DNA of 15,098 bases, taken from Altererythrobacter sp. Lineage in GTDB: Bacteria; Pseudomonadota; Alphaproteobacteria; Sphingomonadales; Sphingomonadaceae. Below are positions 7,413 through 13,895 of the stretch, piece after piece. The stretch's first letter is position 1, and each line of letters begins with the position of its first letter. The stretch spans positions 1-15,098 of the forward strand of contig JAGXGU010000090.1 of the NCBI GenBank assembly GCA_024636575.1. Direction: 5' to 3'. Position numbers and translations under genes: made by a program. Below the pieces are notes generated by a model that was not told the DNA's origin, did not search any database, and was given only the letters and a program-made list of their open reading frames with translations.

Positions 7413-7925
7413 ATGATAATGACCAATGCCACACTACCGAACGTCCTGAAATTCACCTCGCTTGCGCTGGCCGCTGGCGGGATGGCCATATCCGTTCCGG
7501 CCGCCGCGCAATATAATCAGGTTCTGGCCAACAATATGGCCAAATGTGCGCCCGGTGCCGGGCCGGCAGTCAAGGTGACAATCGACGGCATCAAGCAATC
7601 GACCGGCAAAATCCGCGTGCAAAGCTATAATGGCACCAAGGCTGACTGGCTGGAATCCGGCCGCTGGCTCGCCCGGATAGAAGTGCCCGCCAAAAGCGGT
7701 TCGATGACATTCTGCATGCCGGTACCATCAAGCGGGACCTATGGCATCGCCGTGCGTCACGATGTCAACGGCAATGGCAAGACCGATATTCGCGAAGATG
7801 GCGGGGCCATGTCCAACAACCCCAGCATCAACATCTTCAACCTGGGCAAGCCAAGCTACAAGAAGACCGCGTTTTCCGTCGGCGATAATGTAACCGCGAT
7901 CAGCATCAACATGAAGTATTTCTGA
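7413..7925 (+). CDS. Secreted DUF2141 family protein
   Basis: A 170-residue exported protein of unknown function. A signal peptide is clear: Lys13, a hydrophobic core at about 15-29, and an Ala-rich cleavage site VPAAA-Q near residue 32. The mature domain has the DUF2141 pattern of a beta-sandwich: KIRVQSYN (66-73), YGIAVRHDVNGNGKTD (110-125), then a Gly/Asn loop (GGAMSNNPS) and alternating strands to the end. DVNGNGKTD (Asp117, Asn119, Asn121, Lys123, Asp125) resembles a calcium-binding EF-hand/dockerin loop. Cys45 and Cys101 could form a disulfide. The start is ATG at 7413, with GAAAG 6 nt before it; ATG at 7419 is too far from that site. The gene is monocistronic, divergent from rpe, and ends 28 bp from the convergent Tam41-like gene. 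Confidence 0.85.
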   Translation: MIMTNATLPNVLKFTSLALAAGGMAISVPAAAQYNQVLANNMAKCAPGAGPAVKVTIDGIKQSTGKIRVQSYNGTKADWLESGRWLARIEVPAKSGSMTFCMPVPSSGTYGIAVRHDVNGNGKTDIREDGGAMSNNPSINIFNLGKPSYKKTAFSVGDNVTAISINMKYF

Positions 7926-7953
7926 AGGGCCGGACACCCAATTGAAGCCAGCT

Positions 7954-8856
7954 TCAGCGGCGCTGGCGCCATAGCTTGAACAAGACGCCCGGCGCGGCCA
8001 GCAGCGGGTGTTTTTCGCGCCACGGGGTCATCTCCACCACCACCCCGGTGTGGCGTTCGAGTTTCCATGCGCCGTACCGCGCCGCGCCTTCGAATGTGGC
8101 CGTGGCCTTGACCAGCCGCAGCAGGTTGAGCGGTTTGCCCAGGCGCCGCCGCGATGCCCACCAGCGCAGGATTTTCTTGCGCTGCGCAGGTTCCAGATGC
8201 GGTGTAATCACGGCGCCATCACGGCCAAAGGGGATGCCCTGAGCCGATAGCGCCAGGGGCAGCAACCCGCCGAAATGGTCCCGATTGACCGACAGGATGG
8301 AATCCTCCCGGCCCGGCTTTTCAACCCGCAATTCGGCTTTGTAGGTCGCCCGGAACAACGCCTGCCAATATTCTTCGGCAGTGCCGCTGTCCGGCCCCAA
8401 TGCTGCGGCCAGCCGCGCAGCAGTGGACGCGGCAGCGGCGACTGCATCGGCCACGCCCGCGCGCAGGCTTTCATCGGCCAGCCACACCAGCGCACTGGGC
8501 TGCACGAACCGCGCCCAGATGGTGGTATCGCGGCGCGCGCCTCCGGCTGCTTCGGCAAAGGTGGACAGCGCCATCGCCGCGACCTTCGCGCGCAGGGTTT
8601 GCCCGGCATATTCCCATTCGTGATAGCTAACCCGGGGCCAGATCTTTTCCTGCTGCGGACCCGGCATCAGCAGGTAGAAATCAAGCACCCCGTCGAGCGA
8701 GCCGGTGCGTAAATTGGAACCATAGAACAGGGCCGCCGCCGCGCCCGCATCGCGCGCCAGCCGGGCAGCAAATTCAGCCACCGCCGGATCGACCGGCGCG
8801 GCCAGACCGGCGTTGATCCGTCCGGCCAATCCGGTGTGCGAAAGCTGGCCAGTCAC
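7954..8856 (-). CDS. Tam41-like nucleotidyltransferase (putative phosphatidate cytidylyltransferase)
   Basis: A 300-residue protein resembling mitochondrial Tam41, which makes CDP-diacylglycerol from phosphatidic acid and CTP. Support is by motif order recalled from yeast Tam41: a nucleotidyltransferase core FYGSNLRTG...LDF (44-60, Gly46-Ser47 and Asp59, with only one Asp in the second element, as in Tam41); RFVQPSALVW (116-125), matching GRLQKPVKIL; an ATYKAELR segment (170-177), matching ALSYAGDIR; and a basic C-terminal stretch LLRLVKATATFEGAARYGAWK (245-265), matching the SRISKSSALQTIKG region. No signal peptide or clear membrane span is present; the C-terminus is basic, suiting peripheral membrane binding. 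The start is GTG at 8856, 11 nt after the lipid kinase stop, so the two are co-transcribed. That neighbour supports a lipid substrate. Without a database search the family call is moderate; it could be another divergent nucleotidyltransferase. Confidence 0.6.
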   Translation of the reverse strand: MTGQLSHTGLAGRINAGLAAPVDPAVAEFAARLARDAGAAAALFYGSNLRTGSLDGVLDFYLLMPGPQQEKIWPRVSYHEWEYAGQTLRAKVAAMALSTFAEAAGGARRDTTIWARFVQPSALVWLADESLRAGVADAVAAAASTAARLAAALGPDSGTAEEYWQALFRATYKAELRVEKPGREDSILSVNRDHFGGLLPLALSAQGIPFGRDGAVITPHLEPAQRKKILRWWASRRRLGKPLNLLRLVKATATFEGAARYGAWKLERHTGVVVEMTPWREKHPLLAAPGVLFKLWRQRR

Positions 8857-8867
8857 GAACTACCCGG

Positions 8868-9899
8868 TCACGGAACGACGAAGCACAGTTCCGGTCCCTC
8901 TGCCACATGGTACCGGCCCGCAGGGAAAGTCTCGCCATCCAGGATGAACTCGTCATCCAGCGTCACTTCGAACTCGCTGGCCTTGGCGAAGTGCACGCCT
9001 GCACGCGTAACCCATGCAGGGGCCTTGCCCGCGACAACCGCCGGGATCATCGCCAGCAGGCGGCGGCGTGCCTTGTCCATTACCACCATGCGCAGGCCAT
9101 CATGATAGGGGCCGAACAATTTCATGTTCACCGGCAGGCGATTCAGGGTTGTGGCCACCATTATCCAACGCTTGGATGGATCACCAAACCCGCTGTGCTG
9201 CAATGGTTCACGTTCTGGCCCAAGCAGAAATTCCATACCGATCCCGCGCCGCCAGCGGTTCCTCACCGTCCCGAACAGCGCCTGCGCCACGCCCCATGCG
9301 GTGGTCACACCAACCGCCAGGCTATTGAATGCGCCCAGGCGGTGCGCGTCCTGCCCCGCCTTGATCCCGGCCGTGAAGGCCCCTGCGCCCAGAATAAATC
9401 CCATCAGCGCGGCGGGCCTGGAATCGGGGAAAATCGGGGTCATCGTAATCCCGCGCCGCCGGATGCGTTGGCCATTGCCGAACGCAGCGAGCACCCCGGC
9501 GAGTGTCCAATGTGCGGGCGCCCCCAGATCGACATTCAGCGCGTTGGTCTTGCCGCGCGGCAGCACCGCCAGCGCCGGCCAATCATCACCCCACACCGGC
9601 AAACCGGCAGTCAGCACATCACGGACCGTGCCATCACCGCCATTGATGACCAGCAATTCGATCCCGCGCGCCTTGAAATCGGTGAGTATGGCAGGCAGAT
9701 CGGTGCTGCCTGCTGGCTGAGCTACCAGCACATGGGGCATATCCGGCAGGGTGCCGTTTACCGCTCTGCTTGCGGCACCTTCATTGCGCAGATTGTGGTG
9801 GCTGTGGCGATTATAGATAACCCCGACGAGCGGGGCCGTGGTCGGCACATCTTCCAGATTCGCGGTTGACGGCGGGACATTTTGGTTAGCGAGCGCCAT
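8868..9899 (-). CDS. Diacylglycerol kinase family lipid kinase
   Basis: An ATP-dependent lipid kinase of the DAGK catalytic (YegS/DgkB-like) family, expected to phosphorylate diacylglycerol or a related lipid alcohol at the inner membrane. The 343 residues show the hallmark VINGGDGTVRDVL (84-96), LPRGKTNALN (113-122), corresponding to the usual LPxGTxN, and the C-terminal DDEFILDGE (315-323). The first nucleotide-binding motif is unusual: YNRHSHHN (29-36) in place of NPxSGxG. No signal peptide or transmembrane segment is visible. ATG at 9899 was chosen because the protein then begins a short way before the first conserved strand; an in-frame ATG at 9944 with a GGA upstream would add 15 residues. 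The downstream partner is the Tam41-like gene; the divergent partner is the amidohydrolase gene. Confidence 0.85.
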   Translation of the reverse strand: MALANQNVPPSTANLEDVPTTAPLVGVIYNRHSHHNLRNEGAASRAVNGTLPDMPHVLVAQPAGSTDLPAILTDFKARGIELLVINGGDGTVRDVLTAGLPVWGDDWPALAVLPRGKTNALNVDLGAPAHWTLAGVLAAFGNGQRIRRRGITMTPIFPDSRPAALMGFILGAGAFTAGIKAGQDAHRLGAFNSLAVGVTTAWGVAQALFGTVRNRWRRGIGMEFLLGPEREPLQHSGFGDPSKRWIMVATTLNRLPVNMKLFGPYHDGLRMVVMDKARRRLLAMIPAVVAGKAPAWVTRAGVHFAKASEFEVTLDDEFILDGETFPAGRYHVAEGPELCFVVP

Positions 9900-9994
9900 G
9901 GCACCGCTGCGCTTAGCAAGGAATGCCCGGCCGCTCCAGAACATATATTCCAACCATAACGCTGCTGTCCTGCGGATCGATTCCGGGGCGCCCT

Positions 9995-10018
9995 GTCGCT
10001 CCGCCAATAGGGGGCGAC
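9995..10018 (+). promoter_or_regulatory. Stem-loop just upstream of the amidohydrolase start
   Basis: GTCGCTCC (9995-10002) pairs with GGGGCGAC (10011-10018), an 8-bp stem with one G-U, closing the 8-nt loop GCCAATAG. It ends 12 nt before the ATG at 10031 and partly occupies the G-rich stretch that would serve as ribosome binding site, so it could limit translation. Confidence 0.35.
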
Positions 10019-10030
10019 GGGGCCAAATTA

Positions 10031-11284
10031 ATGCGTTACTATCCGCCGATGCCGAATGCCGACCTGCTCGATTCCGCCCATGCAATCGCCGATAACATCG
10101 TCGCGCTGCGCCGCGCGATCCATGCCGAACCGGAACTGGGGCTGCATACTCCGCTGACCCAAGCGAAAGTCCGCGCGGCGCTGGCGCATCTGCCGCTGGA
10201 ATGGCGCTGCGGCCCCTCCACCACCGGCGAAGTTGCGGTGCTGAAAGGCGCAAGGCCCGGCCATCCCGGAAGAAGCCGGGTGCTGCTGCGCGGCGATATG
10301 GACGCGCTGCCGATGCCGGAACAAACGGGACTCGAATTTGCCTCCACCATCGAGGGGCGGATGCATGCCTGCGGCCATGATACCCACACCGCCATGCTGG
10401 TAGGCGCGGCGGAGCTGCTCGCGTCGCGTCAGGCTGATCTGGCCGGCGAAGTCATGTTCATGTTCCAACCGGGGGAGGAAGGCTATCACGGCGCCCGCTT
10501 CATGCTGGAGGATGGCCTGCTGGGCGGCAAGAATTCCCCCCGCGCGGACGATCCCTTGCCCGATGCCGCCTTCGCGCTGCACATCATGCCCAACGCGCCG
10601 CACGGGCTTGTCGCGGGCAAGCCCGGCGCGCTGCTGGCCGCTGCCGACCAGTTCGAGATTACCATCCGGGGCCGCGGCGGACATGCATCCATGCCGCATG
10701 ATACGCTGGACCCGGTCCCGGCGGCCTGCGCCATCGTGACCGCGCTGCAGGCGATGGTCACCCGCCGCTTCAACGCCGCCGATGCAGTCGTGGTTACTGT
10801 GACCAGACTGGATGCAGGCACCGCGCATAACGTGATACCTGACCACGCAACCCTGCGCGGAACCATGCGCACATTGTCACGCGAACACCGGCATCTGGTG
10901 CAACGCCTGATGCGCGAAACCGCCGGCGGGATTGCCGCCGGCCACGGTATCACCGCAGAGGTCGAGATCACCGAGGGATTTCCCGTCACATTGTGCGACG
11001 GGCGCGCGGTATCGCTGGGCCGCGCGGTGACGCATGAGGTGCTGGGCGCGGAAAGCTGGAAAGACTTGCCCACGCCGATCATGGGGGCAGAAGATTTTTC
11101 TTATGTGCTGGAACAAGTGCCGGGCGCAATGTTCTTCCTGGGGGTGGCCCCCAGCGGCGAGGACTGGAGCCAGTGTTGCGGTATCCATTCCAGCCGGATG
11201 ATGGTGGATGAAAGCGCCCTGCCCCGCGGCACTGCCGTATTGGCAGGCTGCGCCATGCACTTTCTGGAACGGGGTTTCGACTAG
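10031..11284 (+). CDS. M20D family amidohydrolase (hippurate hydrolase/aminoacylase type)
   Basis: A metal-dependent amidohydrolase that removes acyl groups from N-acyl amino acids or related amides; the exact substrate cannot be read from sequence. The 417 residues are normal for M20D. Metal-site motifs are in place: GDMDALPM (88-95), HACGHDTH with Cys114 and His116, FQPGEEG with Glu149/150, HIMPNAPHG with His184, and a C-terminal GIHSSR with His386. The dimerisation (lid) domain lies at about 205-315 and includes RGRGGHASMPH (213-223). No signal peptide, so cytoplasmic. The start is ATG at 10031, with a GGGG run 9 nt upstream; the in-frame ATG at 10049 has no ribosome binding site. It is followed 22 nt later by an acyl-CoA synthetase, with which it probably forms an operon. 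Confidence 0.92.
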   Translation: MRYYPPMPNADLLDSAHAIADNIVALRRAIHAEPELGLHTPLTQAKVRAALAHLPLEWRCGPSTTGEVAVLKGARPGHPGRSRVLLRGDMDALPMPEQTGLEFASTIEGRMHACGHDTHTAMLVGAAELLASRQADLAGEVMFMFQPGEEGYHGARFMLEDGLLGGKNSPRADDPLPDAAFALHIMPNAPHGLVAGKPGALLAAADQFEITIRGRGGHASMPHDTLDPVPAACAIVTALQAMVTRRFNAADAVVVTVTRLDAGTAHNVIPDHATLRGTMRTLSREHRHLVQRLMRETAGGIAAGHGITAEVEITEGFPVTLCDGRAVSLGRAVTHEVLGAESWKDLPTPIMGAEDFSYVLEQVPGAMFFLGVAPSGEDWSQCCGIHSSRMMVDESALPRGTAVLAGCAMHFLERGFD

Positions 11285-11306
11285 AATCTTGGGGGCTGGA
11301 AATATC

Positions 11307-12842
11307 ATGACCGAGACGGAATGCTGGACTTTCAGCGAAGCATTGGCGCACCACGCGGTAGAACGGGCGGGCGCGGTTGCCCTGCGGTTCGGCACGCGGG
11401 TGACCAGTTTCGCGGAATACGACCGGCACGCCACGCAAATTGCCAATGGTCTGGCCGCGATGGGCCTGACCAAGGGCGACCGCATCGCCTATCTGGGTAA
11501 GAACAGCGATTATTCGGTGGAATTGTGTCTCGGCGCGGCGCGCATGGGCGTGGTTCTGGTGCCGATCATCTGGCGGCTCGCCCCCGCAGAAGTGGACTTC
11601 ATCCTGCAGGATTGCGGCGCGAAAGTGCTGTTTATCGAAGAAGGCTTCGTCGGCGTGCCGTGGAACGGGCCGGTGGTGGTCATGGAAAGCGAATTCGCCG
11701 CCTGGCGCGGCCAGCAACCGGACAATGCGATCGATGCCGCCATCGCGAGGCACGATGCCTTTCTGCAGCTTTATACATCGGGCACCACCGGCAAGCCGAA
11801 GGGTGTGGTGCTGAGCAATTTCAACGGGACCAACTTGCTCCCGCGGTTGAAGTCGGAAAAAATCTACTGGTATTGCGCCGCGCCGGGCGATTCGCTGATC
11901 ATGGCAATGCCTTACGGTCATATCGCCGGGGTCGGCGGCGCAACCGGGGCGGTGCTGGGCGGGCAGGAACTGATCATCCATGCCGAATTTGATCCGGCGC
12001 TGATGATTCGCGACGTCGCCAAATATAAGGTCAAATGGCTGTTTCTGGTCCCCGCTGCGCTGGGTATCATGCTGGCCCATCCCGAAGCGGAAGGGGCGGA
12101 TTTCTCCTCCATCCGCGGGCTGACCTATGGCGCCAGCCCGATCCCGCTCGATCTGCTGAAAGAAGGCGTATCCCGGCTGCGCTGCGATTTCGCGCAATTA
12201 TACGGCCTGACTGAAACCTACGGCGCGATCATCTCGCTCGCCCCGGAAGACCATCTGCCCGGGCGGGAACAGGTGATGCGGTCCGCCGGCAAGGCCTTGC
12301 CAGGGGTGGAGATCCGCATTCTGGGCGACAATCTCGATCCGCTGCCGCCATGCACCACAGGCGAAGTGGCCATCCGGTCGGACTGTGTAATGCTGGAATA
12401 TTGGAACCGCTCCGAAGAAACTGCGAAGGCGAAGCTGGACGGGGGCTGGTTTCGTACCGGCGATGCCGGAATGCTGGACGAAGAAGGCTATCTGTTCATC
12501 CAGGACCGGATCAAGGACATGATCATCAGCGGGGGCGAGAATGTCTATCCAGCCGAGGTCGAAAGCGCGATCTACGGCCATCCGGCGATTGCCGACATCG
12601 CCGTGATTGGCGTGCCCGACCCCAAATGGGGCGAAGCGGTAAAGGCAATCATCGTGCGCAAACCCGGCAGCAGTCTGGGCGAAGCTGAAGTGATTGCCTA
12701 TGCGCGCGAAAGGATTGCCGGGTTCAAATGCCCGAAATCGGTGGATTTCCTGGATGCACTCCCGCGCAATCCCTCCGGCAAGGTCCTTCGGCGCGAATTG
12801 CGCGCACCCTATTGGGAAGGGCTGGAACGTCAGGTAAACTGA
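11307..12842 (+). CDS. AMP-forming acyl-CoA synthetase/ligase (class I adenylate-forming)
   Basis: Activates a carboxylic acid as acyl-AMP and then transfers it to CoA. The 511 residues are typical. Motifs in order: P-loop YTSGTTGKPKG (156-166), YGASPIP (274-280), YGLTETYG (299-306), WFRTGDAG (381-388), the hinge IQDRIKDMIISGGENVYP (398-415), and the C-terminal catalytic Lys492 in NPSGKVLRRE. No membrane segment; cytoplasmic. The start is ATG at 11307 with CTGGA about 7 nt before it, 22 nt after the amidohydrolase stop. The acid substrate is unknown; by context it may be the acyl moiety released by the upstream amidohydrolase. Medium-chain fatty or aromatic acids are both possible from the family. 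Confidence 0.93.
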   Translation: MTETECWTFSEALAHHAVERAGAVALRFGTRVTSFAEYDRHATQIANGLAAMGLTKGDRIAYLGKNSDYSVELCLGAARMGVVLVPIIWRLAPAEVDFILQDCGAKVLFIEEGFVGVPWNGPVVVMESEFAAWRGQQPDNAIDAAIARHDAFLQLYTSGTTGKPKGVVLSNFNGTNLLPRLKSEKIYWYCAAPGDSLIMAMPYGHIAGVGGATGAVLGGQELIIHAEFDPALMIRDVAKYKVKWLFLVPAALGIMLAHPEAEGADFSSIRGLTYGASPIPLDLLKEGVSRLRCDFAQLYGLTETYGAIISLAPEDHLPGREQVMRSAGKALPGVEIRILGDNLDPLPPCTTGEVAIRSDCVMLEYWNRSEETAKAKLDGGWFRTGDAGMLDEEGYLFIQDRIKDMIISGGENVYPAEVESAIYGHPAIADIAVIGVPDPKWGEAVKAIIVRKPGSSLGEAEVIAYARERIAGFKCPKSVDFLDALPRNPSGKVLRRELRAPYWEGLERQVN

Positions 12843-12993
12843 CCTAGGATGACGGTTCGGGACCTATGCCGCGCAATTTGCAATTTTCGGTTGCGGTCAC
12901 GAATGCAGGAAGGAATGCGTTGCACATCGCTGTTGCCTGAAGCCCGCAGACGCCCGCAAGAAAACGATATGAGCGGCCAAGGAGACCCGGACG

Positions 12994-13617
12994 ATGCGCC
13001 CCCGCCAGCAAGACCACTGGACACAGGTTTACACACAAAAGACTCCCTCGGAAGTCAGCTGGTTTCAGGCTGAACCGGAAGCCACCCTGCGTGCCCTGGA
13101 GCGCCTCCACGTTCCATCATCGTTTTCCTTCGTTGATGTGGGCGGCGGGGCCTCCAATCTCGTCGACGCGCTGTTGCAGCGCGGTTGGGACGACGTGACT
13201 GTTATCGACATCGCCGGATCGGCGCTTGCAGCCGCCAGACAAAGGCTCGGGGAAAATGCGGCAAGGGTCCATTGGGAGGTTGCCGACATCACCGGGTGGC
13301 AGCCGCCGAGGCGCTACGATGTATGGCACGACCGAGCCGTGTTCCACTTCCTGACCGAACCGGATCAGCGCGCGGCCTATCGCCGCACCTTGCTGAACGC
13401 AATTGCACCTGCCGGGCTGGTGATCATGGCGACCTTTGCCCTTGATGGCCCGGAGAAATGTAGCGGCCTGCCAGTGCAGCGATACGATGCGGAAACCCTC
13501 TCCGCCGCAATCGGCAGCGGCTTCACACTGGTCGAGGACTGGCGGGAAGAACACCTCACCCCGTGGGAGGCGAGCCAGTGGTTCACCTGGTGCGTCTTTC
13601 GCCGGGACCAGGATTAG
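12994..13617 (+). CDS. Class I SAM-dependent methyltransferase
   Basis: A 207-residue Rossmann-fold methyltransferase. SAM-binding motif I is FVDVGGGASNLV (46-57), followed by VIDIAGSAL (70-78, ribose-binding acidic residue Asp72), WEVADITGW (94-102, adenine-contacting Asp98) and the motif IV-like YDVWHDRAVFHFL (108-120). The N-terminal HWTQVYTQKTPSEVSWFQ (8-25) and C-terminal HLTPWEASQWFTW (187-199) look like a conserved small-methyltransferase subfamily, but the substrate is unknown. The start ATG at 12994 is fixed by a near-perfect AAGGAGA (12979-12985) 8 nt upstream, the strongest ribosome binding site in the window. It lies 151 bp after the acyl-CoA synthetase and 278 bp before the antiporter, so it may be its own unit. 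Confidence 0.88.
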   Translation: MRPRQQDHWTQVYTQKTPSEVSWFQAEPEATLRALERLHVPSSFSFVDVGGGASNLVDALLQRGWDDVTVIDIAGSALAAARQRLGENAARVHWEVADITGWQPPRRYDVWHDRAVFHFLTEPDQRAAYRRTLLNAIAPAGLVIMATFALDGPEKCSGLPVQRYDAETLSAAIGSGFTLVEDWREEHLTPWEASQWFTWCVFRRDQD

Positions 13618-13646
13618 GCAGTCCCGGGACCCCAATTTCGTTTTTT
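13602..13646 (+). terminator. Weak terminator candidate at the methyltransferase end
   Basis: CCGGGAC (13602-13608) pairs with GTCCCGG (13621-13627) around a 12-nt loop that contains the methyltransferase stop codon. A T6 run follows at 13641-13646, 13 nt after the stem, which is farther than usual. GTCCCGGGAC (13621-13630) is also a perfect palindrome. Function is uncertain. Confidence 0.25.
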
Positions 13647-13883
13647 GGCGCGTCCACTCCAAATGTCGCGAACGGGGCGGTCTGCAGAGATTCACAAAAT
13701 TCTATTCCGGCATATGCTTTTTCGCCCAATGGCTGTTACTAAATCCGTCCCTGCAGATTAACATACGCCGCAACCGGACTTGAGACGGGACGTTGTGTCG
13801 AATTGGCCGGTCTCGAAGCGTTCATTACCATGTATGGGGCAGGCAATGGAGCCGATTAGCGCGATTGGCCTCAGCAAAAAGGC

Positions 13884-13888
13884 AAGGA
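13884..13888 (+). promoter_or_regulatory. Ribosome binding site that sets the antiporter GTG start
   Basis: AAGGA lies 7 nt before the GTG at 13896. No ATG start exists in this frame near the family N-terminus, and an in-frame TAG sits at 13857-13859, so this site decides the start. Confidence 0.7.
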
Positions 13889-13895
13889 ATATCTA

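Noticed and set aside
7944..7956. TGAAGC/GCTTCA inverted repeat between the convergent DUF2141 and Tam41-like genes as a two-way terminator
   Set aside because: The loop would be only two bases and no T-run follows in either direction.
11079..12197. 372-codon minus-strand frame opposite the acyl-CoA synthetase
   Set aside because: The plus strand holds all adenylate-forming enzyme motifs; the antisense frame is a composition artefact.
12849..13073. Small plus-strand frame (including ATG at 12969) overlapping the methyltransferase start
   Set aside because: Its sequence is low-complexity with no domain; the AAGGAGA site is placed for the methyltransferase ATG, not for this frame.
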